Origin: Thiomicrorhabdus marina
GTDB lineage: Bacteria; Pseudomonadota; Gammaproteobacteria; Thiomicrospirales; Thiomicrospiraceae
Assembly (NCBI RefSeq): GCF_017571465.1
Contig: NZ_JAGETV010000007.1
Location: forward strand, 86,109 to 150,108
Length of the DNA stretch: 64,000 nucleotides
Direction: 5' to 3'
Shown: positions 36,616 through 45,867 of the stretch, piece after piece
How the letters are laid out: each line of letters starts with the position of its first letter
Position numbering within the stretch: the first letter of the stretch is position 1
The notes under the pieces: model-generated
The model's database searches: none
What the model was told of the DNA's origin: nothing
The model's input: only the letters and a program-made list of their open reading frames with translations
Program-made: the position numbers and the translations under genes

Positions 36616-37398
36616 TTATTCAAAGTGCTTCGGAAAGCGATTATGTTGCAGATAAAACTGCCAGTCGTGGTTCGGCCAAAGATTGGCTTTTTCTTTTTCG
36701 CTGAGCGTTTTCAGTTTGCGGATACTGTCTATAGCCAGTGCTTCGTTATCCTGCCAGCACAAGCCGGGGGCGATTTCTTGCTCAATATTTTCTTGGAGAT
36801 CGGCGGCATCACCAGCCAGAATAATCGGTGGGCCTTTCGGCATCTCAATCATCATCGACATGTGACCGGCAGTATGTCCCGGGGTTTCGATGGCATGCAC
36901 TCCCGGCACCAATTCGTATTCGCCGGTTTGGATTTTCCAATTTAGCGGCAGGTCAAAATCGCTGGCGAAATAAGCATCGTCAGCGGGTTCTTTAGCGGCC
37001 TGCATCTCTCGTTGATGAACATGAACTTCTGCACCACAGAATTCGCAGAGCCCTCCGGCGTGATCAAAATGCAGGTGGCTGCAAAATACCATGTCAATGT
37101 CTTGCGGTTTTAGGCCGAGGATTTCCAGCTTGTTTGGTAGTCGTTGTTCTTCGGTCATTTCCGGTGGCCCGAAAGGAAAGCCTTCGTGCTCGTAGTATTG
37201 GGCTTTTAGTTCCGGTTGATTGATTTTTTGGTAATCACAGCCAACATCAAACAAGATTCTGCCGTTTTTGGTTTCAATCAGATAAGCCATGATCGGCGCT
37301 TTAATAATTTCACCATGCCCGTGATTGCGGGTAGAAAGTGTCTTTTCGTAGGTGTGTTCACCTGTGAGAATCGACCAGAATTTGCTTACCTGAGTCAT
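36616..37398 (-). CDS. metallo-beta-lactamase-fold hydrolase (AttM/AiiA lactonase-like)
   Basis: A 260-residue binuclear zinc hydrolase. The motif CSHLHFDHAGGL gives HxHxDH, HTAGHMS gives the next ligand, and GDAADL the bridging Asp. The overall layout resembles N-acyl-homoserine lactonases, but such proteins also open other lactones or esters. No signal peptide, so cytoplasmic. It starts 11 nt after the desaturase gene in the same operon. Substrate not determined. Confidence 0.8.
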   Translation of the reverse strand: MTQVSKFWSILTGEHTYEKTLSTRNHGHGEIIKAPIMAYLIETKNGRILFDVGCDYQKINQPELKAQYYEHEGFPFGPPEMTEEQRLPNKLEILGLKPQDIDMVFCSHLHFDHAGGLCEFCGAEVHVHQREMQAAKEPADDAYFASDFDLPLNWKIQTGEYELVPGVHAIETPGHTAGHMSMMIEMPKGPPIILAGDAADLQENIEQEIAPGLCWQDNEALAIDSIRKLKTLSEKEKANLWPNHDWQFYLQHNRFPKHFE

Positions 37399-37409
37399 CG
37401 CTGGCTTCC

Positions 37410-38423
37410 TTAGTGGGCGGTTAAAAATGAAACACCGTCGACACCAATAAAGCTTTCGCCTTCATCGTGTTTTACGGGCAGGTTAATTGGATCGCCGTTG
37501 AGAATTCGCGGCACACGGTACTTGTGGAAGCTTTTCATTAGATGACGGAAGGTCAGTACTTGTGTCTGATCTGCGCCGTATAATTCTTTATGTATCTTTG
37601 GTAGTCGATACCAAGGTTGTAGTTGTTGGCGATGATGCACATTGTGGTAAGAAAAGTTCAAGGCAATTAGATTCAGCCAAGGATGTTTAACCGAAAAGAG
37701 GTTGGAATAGGTATTGTGTTCCTCAAAATGCTTATCGCGAAGTTTGGCTTCCGGTCCGCGTTTCTGGTCGAGAGTCTCAAACACTTCATAGGTGTGTTGA
37801 TGAACATCCATAAAGCGCATAAAGGTTAAAAACAGCAGATAAGCGATGGCATATAGCCAGAGAAAATCCAAAGAAATCGAAGCCAGATAGCTGAATAGCG
37901 CCAGCCGGATAACCAGTACCGATAAGACTCGGGCACGGCGCTTATGGCGGTTTGGTTTGATAAACGGCAAGATAATCACCAAGGCATGCATAAGAATTTC
38001 CAGAGCCGGAATATATGCCCATTCCAGAATTTGTAATGTTTTCAGTGCAACTGGATGACGCTGTAATATCGGACGAAAATCAAAGCTGACAATGTCTGCT
38101 CGATCAGAGTGATGACGGGCATGTTTGTGAGAAATATCGTCGAAATTTGAATAGCTACAGCCGGTTATCCAAAGCATGAGTTCGCTAAACCAGCGATTGT
38201 GTTTGCGTTCTCTAAATATACTGAGATGCGCCGCTTCGTGGATAAGGTACGCACCGATGACCATGGAATGGGCAAACCATAAGACCCCGAACAGATTCAA
38301 ATACCAAACATCGGTTAACATGCTTAAGCCGCCAAGAAGGTAGCCAGCTAAAACGTAGCTGCTTGCCAGTAAGGTTGGCAGCAACGCATCATCATGTCGA
38401 AAGGTTTTTGCTGAACTAGGCAT
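37410..38423 (-). CDS. fatty acid desaturase-like membrane di-iron protein
   Basis: A 337-residue membrane protein with three His boxes: HEAAH, HKHARHH and HNVHH, which bind a di-iron centre. Hydrophobic segments lie at about 14-50 and 150-190. The family includes lipid desaturases and small-molecule hydroxylases such as alkane or amine oxygenases. In an operon for nitrogen compounds, a hydroxylase or N-oxygenase role is possible, but that is inference. The start ATG has no strong ribosome site. Confidence 0.8.
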   Translation of the reverse strand: MPSSAKTFRHDDALLPTLLASSYVLAGYLLGGLSMLTDVWYLNLFGVLWFAHSMVIGAYLIHEAAHLSIFRERKHNRWFSELMLWITGCSYSNFDDISHKHARHHSDRADIVSFDFRPILQRHPVALKTLQILEWAYIPALEILMHALVIILPFIKPNRHKRRARVLSVLVIRLALFSYLASISLDFLWLYAIAYLLFLTFMRFMDVHQHTYEVFETLDQKRGPEAKLRDKHFEEHNTYSNLFSVKHPWLNLIALNFSYHNVHHRQQLQPWYRLPKIHKELYGADQTQVLTFRHLMKSFHKYRVPRILNGDPINLPVKHDEGESFIGVDGVSFLTAH

Positions 38424-38460
38424 TGTGGTTTACTCACTTAATATTTTTAAATAACGGTTA

Positions 38461-38489
38461 AAGAAAGCGGCCAAAGAGGCCGCTTTCTT
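38461..38489. terminator. strong hairpin between binding-protein and desaturase genes
   Basis: AAGAAAGCGGCC and GGCCGCTTTCTT form a perfect 12-bp stem with a 5-nt loop. No long T run follows on the minus strand, so it is more likely a partial terminator or an RNA-stabilising hairpin that lets the binding protein be made in excess. Confidence 0.6.
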
Positions 38490-38511
38490 GTTTATTTCCG
38501 TTATCGAACGG

Positions 38512-39498
38512 TTACATACCTTCGGTAATGCTGCCGTCAAAATAGCTATTTACATCTTGTGGTGTGTCATAAACTTTATTGTTGACATTAAAGTCATCAG
38601 AAACCTTTGACGAACCGAAGATTGAGTCAAGCCCAGTGCCTTTTTTGTAAGCCGCCTTTGCTTCTTCAAGAGTTAATAGTTTGGTGCCTTCTAGGAAGGG
38701 AGCATATTCTTCAGGCGTTAGACCAACGCGAGAAGACATGATTTTTAGAGCGTCGTCGCGAGTTTTCGGGTCTTGGATATAGCCCACTGCTTGATACCAA
38801 ACTTTCACCACTTTTTCCCAGTCTGCATGACGAGCCGCTAGGCTTGCAGGGTTAACAGAAAGGCCATCGTAGATAATCCCTTTCTTGTCGGCAGAGGTGA
38901 ATACCGCGGTTGACCCCGGTACCATTTTTAGAGCTTGTCCCGAACTTGGTTGCCACGCAACAATTGCGTCAACTTCGCCAGAAGCCAATACTTGTGGGGT
39001 TTCGTTAGTAGGAACGTTAACTAAAGTGACGTCCGACTCTTGCATACCGTTTTCTTCAAGCGCGGTTAACAGCAGTAGATGACCCACGAAACCGACTTCA
39101 ACACCGATTTTTTTGCCTTTTAAGTCCTTGATTGAAGAAATACCCGGTTGTGCAACCACCATATCGTTACCGTTTGAATAGTCGTTGATTGCAATCATTA
39201 CGCTCGGTGCGCCGGTTGATCCGGTTACCAGTGCATCGCCATTGGTCATGCCAACGGCATCCAATTGACCGGCCGCAAAAGCATCCATTGAAGCCACGTA
39301 GTCAAACCATTCGAATTGCACATCGACGCCTTCTTTAGCGAACCAATCTTTTTCGACGGCGACTTCCCAGGCTACCCAGCCAGGCCAGTCGCTGTAACCG
39401 ATTTTTAATGGTTCTGCCGCGTTTGCTGTCCAGCCCATCGCTGAAAGTGCCAGACCGGCAAGGATATTTTTAGATTTAGAAAGAAAAGTCGACTTCAT
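38512..39498 (-). CDS. periplasmic substrate-binding protein, urea carboxylase-region ABC transporter
   Basis: A 328-residue exported binding protein of the NMT1/SsuA-like type. The ATG at 39498 is used (GGAG 8 nt upstream); the longer frame to 39684 has no signal. The signal peptide runs to about residue 29 ([16 protein letters not shown]). The mature start [22 protein letters not shown] resembles the binding protein found in urea/guanidine carboxylase regions. It is the missing partner of the permease and ATPase at 23-25 kb. A sigma-54 site lies upstream. Confidence 0.85.
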   Translation of the reverse strand: MKSTFLSKSKNILAGLALSAMGWTANAAEPLKIGYSDWPGWVAWEVAVEKDWFAKEGVDVQFEWFDYVASMDAFAAGQLDAVGMTNGDALVTGSTGAPSVMIAINDYSNGNDMVVAQPGISSIKDLKGKKIGVEVGFVGHLLLLTALEENGMQESDVTLVNVPTNETPQVLASGEVDAIVAWQPSSGQALKMVPGSTAVFTSADKKGIIYDGLSVNPASLAARHADWEKVVKVWYQAVGYIQDPKTRDDALKIMSSRVGLTPEEYAPFLEGTKLLTLEEAKAAYKKGTGLDSIFGSSKVSDDFNVNNKVYDTPQDVNSYFDGSITEGM

Positions 39499-39548
39499 GC
39501 TAGAACTCCAATAATTATTACGAAAACTATATTTGGTAATAAAGTGGA

Positions 39549-39564
39549 AGCAGTAGTCGTACCA
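39549..39564 (-). promoter_or_regulatory. sigma-54 promoter for the leftward operon
   Basis: On the minus strand TGGTACGACTACTGCT matches TGGYAYR-N4-TTGCW with one mismatch. It lies 51 nt before the binding-protein ATG. Confidence 0.7.
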
Positions 39565-39638
39565 GAAATGTAAAATTCCCTTTTCATGAGGGATGGAGTG
39601 CTTTTTAGCTAGCTGAAGTTGTCTTGTAAAGACCTTTT

Positions 39639-39668
39639 TTGGTGAAGGGTTGTTAGCTATTGGTGCAA
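39639..39668. promoter_or_regulatory. NtrC-like half-sites upstream of the leftward operon
   Basis: TTGGTGCAA at 39660-39668 is identical to the site at 22941, and TTGGTGAA precedes it about two helical turns away. They lie 75-105 bp upstream of the sigma-54 box, a normal enhancer distance. Confidence 0.5.
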
Positions 39669-39816
39669 AAGTGACTGAGTACAAGATGTCGCAGTTACAG
39701 GTAATAAATGTTGCTGTAGAAGGCTTTATTGTAAATTTAATTTAACAAATATCGCATTTTGCAGTTAAAGCTATGTTTTAATATCAGTATGTATTAATAC
39801 GTATTTTTGGAGAGAT

Positions 39817-40179
39817 ATGTTACCTGGTTTATCGTTGCGGCTTGTTTCCGTGTCATTGCGTCACTCTGTTGCATTGGCGAGTTTGACTTTGTTTGAGTCA
39901 AAAGAAGAGTGTGAGCGACAGTGGCAAGAAGTCTGTATTACCTTAAATGTTGAGGACGCTGTTTTTCAGTGGGGAGAACAGGGGTATTATTTTGTTGTGG
40001 ATTGTACTTGCCCGACCTTGGAGGTTGTGAAAACCGAAAAGGTGATCTCAAAGGACATGGCTGTTCATATCAGTAATACGTCTTTGCACCGCTTGATGGG
40101 AATGGCGATGCAGTCTTTGAATGCCTGTAATCCTGCAGCGTTTGTCGATATTCTTGAAGGTGGTGTCAAGCAGGGCTGA
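39817..40179 (+). CDS. small protein of unknown function
   Basis: A 120-residue protein I do not recognise. It begins MLPGLSLRLVSVSLRHSVA and has a central segment VEDAVFQWGEQGYYFVVDC, with two Cys (DCTC). There is no clear signal peptide or membrane helix. GGAGAG precedes the ATG. A palindrome GTATTAATAC lies at 39791-39800 in front of it. It stands alone between two sigma-54-linked regions and is divergent from the binding-protein operon. Confidence 0.55.
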   Translation: MLPGLSLRLVSVSLRHSVALASLTLFESKEECERQWQEVCITLNVEDAVFQWGEQGYYFVVDCTCPTLEVVKTEKVISKDMAVHISNTSLHRLMGMAMQSLNACNPAAFVDILEGGVKQG

Positions 40180-40368
40180 GAGTTGACCTCTGTATTTTCT
40201 TTGTAGCAGTTTGCTGTTCCAGATAATTTTTTGCTCGTCTTTTTCCGTCTTTAATGACGGTTCTTATCTTTTTATTTCTATTTGTATTTGTTTAATGGAT
40301 TTTCCTTTTTGTATAAAGGCTTTTCCCTTGCCCTTTTTCGACAAATATTTGCAAAGTTATCTTTATTG

Positions 40369-40404
40369 TGACAATCAGTGACAATGTTTGATAATTTGGT
40401 GCAA
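40369..40404. promoter_or_regulatory. upstream activator sites for the first ABC operon
   Basis: ACAATCAGTGACAATGTTT at 40371-40389 is a 10-bp-period direct repeat whose near copy lies upstream of cynS at 51140-51158. A TTGGTGCAA half-site follows at 40396-40404. Together they look like enhancers for two sigma-54 activators. The rest of 40180-40539 is AT-rich and shows nothing else. Confidence 0.5.
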
Positions 40405-40501
40405 TTTGTGCGCTAAATTGGTATTAATTCATTTTATTTATTAGGGTTTATTTGATTAAGTTATTGATATGTAAGGTTAAAATAATTTTTGGTCAACAAG
40501 A

Positions 40502-40517
40502 TGGTATAAGCATTTCG
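40502..40517 (+). promoter_or_regulatory. weak sigma-54 promoter match, first ABC operon
   Basis: TGGTATAAGCATTTCG has a good -24 element and the right spacing, but the -12 element reads TTTC instead of TTGC. It lies 23 nt before the ATPase start codon. Confidence 0.4.
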
Positions 40518-40539
40518 TAATTAATTTTAGGAGTGCCTC

Positions 40540-41385
40540 ATGTCAAACGCGTCACCAATCTGGATTTCAGACTTAACCCATTACTACAATCGTCAACAAA
40601 GTATGCCGACGTTGGATGATATTAACCTTTCTATTCCGCAAGGCCAGTTGACAGCATTAATTGGGCGCAGTGGTTGCGGTAAGTCAACGTTGCTACAGAT
40701 GGTTGCCGGATTATTGATTCCGACTGAAGGTGCGATTCGTATTCGTGCACATACGGTGACCAAGCCGAGCGCGAAATGGAACATGATGTTCCAGAAGCCT
40801 TCTCTTTATCCGTGGATGACGGTTCGCGAAAATGCCGCTTTAGGGTTGGTGTTCGCAGGAACTTATAACCAGAAGAAAGATCGTGTTGAAGAGTTATTGG
40901 ACATGGTTGGACTCAGCGAGCACAAAGATAAGAACGTGCAAGCTTTATCCGGTGGTCAGCAGCAGCGTGTTGCCTTAGCACGTTCATTGGCGACCGAGCC
41001 GGAAGTATTACTTTTAGACGAGCCTTTCTCGGCATTGGATGCTTTCACTCGTACTGCGCTGCAAACTGAAGTTGCGCAGATTTGTCATGATCAAAATATC
41101 ACCATGGTTTTGGTAACGCACGATATCGAAGAAGCCGTAGCTATGGCAGACCAAGTGGTCATTATGAGCCACAACCCAGGCCAGATTGTCGGCGAAAAAT
41201 CGATTCCTCTTGCTTACCCTCGTGACCGCAATAGTGCGGAATTCGCCGAGCTTAAAGATGAGCTTTTCGCCGAGTTCGAAACCATTGATAAGGCCAAGCA
41301 AGATAAGCCGTTTGAGCGTTTGGAGGTGGTGCGCCCAAAGTCCACAGCTCCGTCAGTTGAAAAAATGCTTCAACAGGCGTCTTAA
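40540..41385 (+). CDS. ABC transporter ATP-binding protein, first NrtA-type system
   Basis: A 281-residue ATPase of the SsuB/NrtD/TauB type. Walker A GRSGCGKST, signature LSGGQQQRV, Walker B VLLLDEPF and the H-loop VLVTHDIEEA are intact. It is the first gene of an ATPase-binding protein-permease operon, an order seen in several sulfonate, nitrate and cyanate importers. TAGGAG precedes the ATG. There is no fused binding domain as in NrtC. Confidence 0.88.
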   Translation: MSNASPIWISDLTHYYNRQQSMPTLDDINLSIPQGQLTALIGRSGCGKSTLLQMVAGLLIPTEGAIRIRAHTVTKPSAKWNMMFQKPSLYPWMTVRENAALGLVFAGTYNQKKDRVEELLDMVGLSEHKDKNVQALSGGQQQRVALARSLATEPEVLLLDEPFSALDAFTRTALQTEVAQICHDQNITMVLVTHDIEEAVAMADQVVIMSHNPGQIVGEKSIPLAYPRDRNSAEFAELKDELFAEFETIDKAKQDKPFERLEVVRPKSTAPSVEKMLQQAS

Positions 41386-41447
41386 TCCCCATTTTTTAGT
41401 TTTTATAACCAGTAGTTAAATCGTTTTTTGCTTTCAGGAGAATTTTT

Positions 41448-42707
41448 ATGTGTCAGTATTGCAGCCCAGAAAACCCGATGTCTCACGAAGATTATGTGTT
41501 CAACCCAAAGAAAGGACGTCGTGAATTCATTCTCGATTCAATGGCCGCCGGTGGTGGTTTAGCCGCTGCGATGAGCGGTTTAAGTTTTTCAAATCAAGCG
41601 ATGGCTGCGGATGAGCCATTTGACGAAGTGGTTCGCATTGGTTACCTACCGATTACTGATGCCAGTGCGCTTTTGGTTGCGCATGCTAAAGGTTTCTTTG
41701 AAGACGAAGGTCTTAAAGTCGAGAAGCCAACATTGATTCGCGGTTGGTCGCCTTTGATTGAAGGTTTTGCGGCACATAAATTCAACTTGGTTCACTTCCT
41801 GAAGCCGATTCCTGTTTGGATGCGTTATAACAATAACTTCCCAGTCAAAATTACCGGTTGGGCGCACACGAACGGTTCTGGTCTTGTGGTTGGTAAGCAT
41901 ACTGGCGTTGAAAAGTTTGAGGAATTGGGCGGGAAGCAAATCGCTGTACCGTACTGGTACTCAATGCACAATATCGTATTACAGATGGCCTTGAAAAATG
42001 CAGGTCTAGAACCGGTGATTCAGGATCAAACCGACCCGCTAAAACCAAACCAAGTTAACTTACAAATTATGCCTCCGCCAGATATGCCGCCGGCACTTGC
42101 AGCGAAGAAAATCGATGCGTATATCGTTGCAGAACCATTTAATGCGTTCGGTGAAATGAAAGCCGGTGCCAAGATGTTGCGCTTTACTGGCGATATTTGG
42201 AAAAACCACCCTTGCTGCGTAGTCTGTATGCATGACGAGCACACGGAAAAACGTAAAGTTTGGTCGCAAAAAGTCATGAATGCCGTGGTTCGCGGTGCGG
42301 TTTATGCGCAAGAGAATAAAGAAGAAGTCGCCAAGTTGCTGTCTCGTGACGGTAAGCGTTATCTGCCAATGCCAGCGAAAGCGGTGTTGAAAGCGATGAC
42401 TGACTATAGCCCTGCAAACTATGCAGATCCTGATGCAATCAAACATGAAGATTGGGATGTAGGTCGTATCGATTTCAACCCATACCCATATCCTTCAGCG
42501 ACCAAGTTCATTGTTGATCAGCTGAAAGAGACTTTAGTAACCGGTGATACCACTTTCCTAAAAGAGTTGGATACTGACTTTGTTACCGAAGATTTGGTGA
42601 ACTATGAGTATGTTAAAAATGCGATGGACAAGTACCAAGTTTGGGATAAGGTCAAAGGTGTTGATCCTGCGAACCCAACCGTCCGTCAGGAGGTATTTGA
42701 ACTATGA
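41448..42707 (+). CDS. NrtA/CmpA-type Tat-exported substrate-binding protein, first system
   Basis: A 419-residue binding protein of the nitrate/bicarbonate/cyanate group. The N terminus MCQYCSPENP places a CxxC before a Tat-type signal (KGRREFILDSMAAGGGL, then NQAMA). The mature protein starts VVRIGYLPITDASALLVAHA. The HPCC motif in WKNHPCCVVC is typical of the family. Tat export implies folding in the cytoplasm. Cyanate is a plausible ligand given cynS 10 kb away, but nitrate, nitrile or a sulfonate cannot be excluded. It overlaps the permease start (ATGA). Confidence 0.8.
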   Translation: MCQYCSPENPMSHEDYVFNPKKGRREFILDSMAAGGGLAAAMSGLSFSNQAMAADEPFDEVVRIGYLPITDASALLVAHAKGFFEDEGLKVEKPTLIRGWSPLIEGFAAHKFNLVHFLKPIPVWMRYNNNFPVKITGWAHTNGSGLVVGKHTGVEKFEELGGKQIAVPYWYSMHNIVLQMALKNAGLEPVIQDQTDPLKPNQVNLQIMPPPDMPPALAAKKIDAYIVAEPFNAFGEMKAGAKMLRFTGDIWKNHPCCVVCMHDEHTEKRKVWSQKVMNAVVRGAVYAQENKEEVAKLLSRDGKRYLPMPAKAVLKAMTDYSPANYADPDAIKHEDWDVGRIDFNPYPYPSATKFIVDQLKETLVTGDTTFLKELDTDFVTEDLVNYEYVKNAMDKYQVWDKVKGVDPANPTVRQEVFEL

Positions 42708-43537
42708 GCACTGCACAAGTAGCGCTGCGAGCTGAGTTTTTCTCTCAGCTTTCAGCAGATTTCAAAAAGATGCCGCTTTGGGTGCAATCAACCATTAATT
42801 CGGTTATCGGTATGTCTATTCTGCTACTTATGTGGTGGATAGGCGGTATTCTTATTGCTAGTAACCCTGATACCGAAGCGTTTGCAGATTTTGCACCGGG
42901 CCCGGCACTGGCTGCACTTTGGTCGCTAATCGGCACAGAGTTCTTGAATGAAACCATTATTTCCAGTTTGGAGCGTATCTTAGTCGGTCTATTCTGGGGG
43001 ATTGTTATCGGTGTACCGCTTGGGGTAATGATGGGTTACTTCCTAGCAGTACGTCAGATTGCTAATATGCCATTCCAGTTTTTGCGAATGATTAGTCCGC
43101 TAGCATGGATGCCGATTGCGGTACTAGCATTTGAAACTTGGGACGGTGCGATTATCTTCCTGATTGTGATGGCAACGGTTTGGCCGATTGTTTTCGGTAC
43201 TGCGCACGGTGTGCAACGTATCGACCCGAACTGGTTCCGAGTTGCACGTAATCTAGGTGCAGATGGTTTCCAGATGCTACGTCGCGTAATTATGCCGGCC
43301 ATCGCACAAGATGTTTTCGCTGGGATTCGACTAGCGGTAGGTGTTGCATGGGTGGTATTGGTTCCGGCGGAATATCTAGGGGTGACTTCAGGTCTTGGTT
43401 ACGCAATCAATGACGCTCGTGATACCTTGGATTATGCAACCTTGGCAGCGATGGTTGTGGTGATTGGTGTAATCGGTTACCTACTGGATGCGATTGCCGT
43501 CTTCCTAATCAAACGTTATTCATGGCATGCAAGCTAA
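42704..43537 (+). CDS. ABC transporter permease, first NrtA-type system
   Basis: A 277-residue permease with six predicted helices (first SVIGMSILLLMWWIGGILI, near 31-50). The coupling loop is VARNLGADGFQMLRRVIMPA, and the TM region LAVGVAWVVLVPAEYLGVTSG is characteristic of SsuC/NrtB/TauC proteins. It overlaps the binding-protein stop by 4 nt. A strong terminator follows. Confidence 0.88.
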   Translation: MSTAQVALRAEFFSQLSADFKKMPLWVQSTINSVIGMSILLLMWWIGGILIASNPDTEAFADFAPGPALAALWSLIGTEFLNETIISSLERILVGLFWGIVIGVPLGVMMGYFLAVRQIANMPFQFLRMISPLAWMPIAVLAFETWDGAIIFLIVMATVWPIVFGTAHGVQRIDPNWFRVARNLGADGFQMLRRVIMPAIAQDVFAGIRLAVGVAWVVLVPAEYLGVTSGLGYAINDARDTLDYATLAAMVVVIGVIGYLLDAIAVFLIKRYSWHAS

Positions 43538-43580
43538 TGGATAGAGAGAATTTAATCTTACATGAATGATTAAACCGGAA

Positions 43581-43606
43581 GGGTCTGCATTGGCAGACCC
43601 TTTTTT
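43581..43606 (+). terminator. rho-independent terminator after the first ABC operon
   Basis: GGGTCTGC-ATTG-GCAGACCC followed by six T residues. Confidence 0.9.
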
Positions 43607-43643
43607 GTCTGTAAAATAAAGTATTAAACGAGTGTTTTTTGGG

Positions 43644-43841
43644 TTAGGTAATGACTTGCTCGACATTGTCGAGAGGAATGTTTTTATCTTCCGGTGTGAC
43701 CAGAAATTCTTTGCCATCCTTGGTGGTTAAGGTTTTTACTTTTCCTTGGTAAATCACCTCACCCTTTTCAATGAGGGTGACATCTTTTTGATGCATGGCA
43801 GCGACTTCAAGTTCGCTGTAATACTGACAGGCAAGCGGCAT
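43644..43841 (-). CDS. Rof-like (Rho-binding antiterminator) small protein
   Basis: A 65-residue protein from ATG 43841, with AAGGAG 8 nt upstream. The pattern YYSELEVAAMHQKDVTLIEK, then KTLTTKDGKEFLVTP and IPLDNVEQV resembles the Rof/YaeO fold, which binds Rho and blocks termination. The N-terminal Cys-Gln-Tyr replaces the usual Cys-x-Asp-Tyr. The role here is inferred from the fold only. It stands alone on the minus strand between two sigma-54-linked units. Confidence 0.6.
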   Translation of the reverse strand: MPLACQYYSELEVAAMHQKDVTLIEKGEVIYQGKVKTLTTKDGKEFLVTPEDKNIPLDNVEQVIT

Positions 43842-44010
43842 GGTGAAACTCCTTTGCGAAAAAGCCAATCATATAATAAACAGTCGACACTGAATAACCC
43901 GTTTAACATTTTGTGGGATATTTAAGTAGGTAGGCTCAAGGCGTGGTGAGTAGATAAAGGTGATTCCTTAGTCAAGCACCACAACACAGATAAAGAACAG
44001 CGAGGGCGAT

Positions 44011-45666
44011 ATGCCAGATTCATTGGATATAGCAGATCATTCCGAATATATCGTAATCAGACAAGCTGCGGAACAGATTGAAGAGGCGCATCAGCCGGAA
44101 GAGGCGATCACCAATATCTTAAGTTTGATTTCGCGACAGATGGGGTTGAACCGTGGTCGTGTCTTGTTGCGCGAGAAGGGTGAGCATGTCCTCAAAGCGG
44201 TCTATTCATTTGGTCTGACCGATTTGGAAATCTCGCGCAGTCGCTTTGCCGATAATGAAGGGATTAGCGGCAAGGTAATGAAAATGGGCATGCCGGTGAT
44301 TATTCCCAATATCGATTTGGAAGATGATTACCTTTGTCGAACCGTCGACCGCGCGACGCTACCGCAAGAAACGGTCGCTTTTATTGCCACGCCGATTTTG
44401 CGAAAAGGCCGTACTGTTGGCGTACTGGCAGTTAACCGTCTGAAAAACCGTTCACGATCTTTGGATAGAGATTTAGGGATTCTTAAACTTATTGCTCTGT
44501 TTATTGGTGAAATTCTGGCGGTAAATGCCATTATCGAAAAGCAGACGCAGGTGCTTAAAGAAGAGAACGAACAGCTTCGCGCCATGGCGGTCAGTCAAGG
44601 TAGTCAGTACGGTATTATCGGTGAAAGTCCTGCGGTAATGGGTGCCCTAAGTAAGGCCGCGCGTGCGGCGAATGTTTCGGTAACGGTGTTGCTGAAGGGG
44701 GAATCGGGTACAGGTAAAGAGAAATTCTCGCGCATGTTGCATATGGCGTCGAGTCGTCAGGACGGGCCTTTTATCGCCATTAACTGTGCAGCGATTCCGT
44801 TAGAGTTGTTGGAATCGGAGCTATTCGGGCATGAGAAAGGCGCTTTTACCGGCGCGACTTCGACCAAGCCTGGGAAGATTGAAATGGCGCACCGCGGTAC
44901 CTTGTTCCTCGATGAAATCGGTGATTTGGATTTGGGGTTGCAGGCGAAGCTGCTGCGTGTTTTGGAAGATCGAAGCATTACTCGTATCGGTTCCAATAAA
45001 GCGACGCCGGTCGATGTCAGAATTATTGTCGCGTCGCATAAAAATCTGCAAGAGTCGGTTAATCATGGTAACTTTCGATTGGATTTGTTCTATCGTCTGA
45101 ATGTTTTCCCGATTGAGTTGCCGGCGTTGCGTGATCGCGATGGCGATATTCGTCTGCTGGCACGTCATTTCCTTAACCAAGCCAACCAAGAGTATCACCA
45201 AAACGTGATTTTCGATCGTGGTGCGCTGGAGTTTCTGGAGCGCTACGAATGGCCGGGGAATATTCGTCAGTTAGAGAACGTGATTAAACGCGCGGTGCTA
45301 CTGGCTGAAGATGCGCAGATGATTACCGATGCTTTAATTCAGCGCATTATTCGGGAAGAGAGCGGTATCGTTTTCAATGGTGCACCGCCGCAAGCGCGTG
45401 AGCCGGCAGCTCTGCCACCGGTCACCGTGCATGAAGAAGTGCGCGTTGTCGAGCCTCAATATGAAGTGCCTATGCATAATCCACCTATGTCAGTGCGTGA
45501 AAATGTTGAGATGAAACGCAGTTACTGGAAAGTTAGTGAATCAGAAAAAGATGTCTTGTTACAAGCTTTAGAGCGCGCGCACGGTAATAAAAGTCACGCC
45601 GCACGAATGCTCAATATGACACCAAGACAATACAACTATCGTTTTAAAAAATTAGGACTGAGTTAG
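44011..45666 (+). CDS. NifA-like sigma-54 activator with GAF domain
   Basis: A 551-residue enhancer-binding protein. A GAF sensor domain covers about 20-180, the AAA+ domain about 205-435 (Walker A GESGTGKE, sigma-54 loop ELFGHEKGAFTGATS, LFLDEIGDL), and a Fis-type HTH the end (NKSHAARMLNMTPRQYNYR). It lacks the Cys-rich linker of iron-sensitive NifA. There is no receiver domain, so a small ligand probably acts on the GAF domain. It is the nearest candidate activator of the ABC operon, the porin and perhaps cynS. Confidence 0.9.
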   Translation: MPDSLDIADHSEYIVIRQAAEQIEEAHQPEEAITNILSLISRQMGLNRGRVLLREKGEHVLKAVYSFGLTDLEISRSRFADNEGISGKVMKMGMPVIIPNIDLEDDYLCRTVDRATLPQETVAFIATPILRKGRTVGVLAVNRLKNRSRSLDRDLGILKLIALFIGEILAVNAIIEKQTQVLKEENEQLRAMAVSQGSQYGIIGESPAVMGALSKAARAANVSVTVLLKGESGTGKEKFSRMLHMASSRQDGPFIAINCAAIPLELLESELFGHEKGAFTGATSTKPGKIEMAHRGTLFLDEIGDLDLGLQAKLLRVLEDRSITRIGSNKATPVDVRIIVASHKNLQESVNHGNFRLDLFYRLNVFPIELPALRDRDGDIRLLARHFLNQANQEYHQNVIFDRGALEFLERYEWPGNIRQLENVIKRAVLLAEDAQMITDALIQRIIREESGIVFNGAPPQAREPAALPPVTVHEEVRVVEPQYEVPMHNPPMSVRENVEMKRSYWKVSESEKDVLLQALERAHGNKSHAARMLNMTPRQYNYRFKKLGLS

Positions 45667-45696
45667 CCGGCTTTAAAAGCTGTACAGTTACTGAGA

Positions 45697-45734
45697 AAAG
45701 ACCCCGAAATGCTTAAGTGTTTTGGGGTTTTTTA
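45697..45734 (+). terminator. terminator after the NifA-like gene
   Basis: ACCCCGAAA pairs with TTTTGGGGT across a 10-nt loop and is followed by a T run. Confidence 0.85.
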
Positions 45735-45867
45735 TATACATTGATAAACATAGTTAATCAAATGAACTATCGCTTTGTTACAGATTTGTTTAGTTTGTAT
45801 TTTTGATAAGTTATTGTTTTTTATTGGAAATAAGTTAAGTTGTTGAAATATAAGTAAATGTTAATAG

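Noticed and set aside
43943..43982. GTGGTG/CACCAC inverted repeat before the NifA-like gene
   Set aside because: Six-base arms 28 nt apart are expected by chance; no further support.
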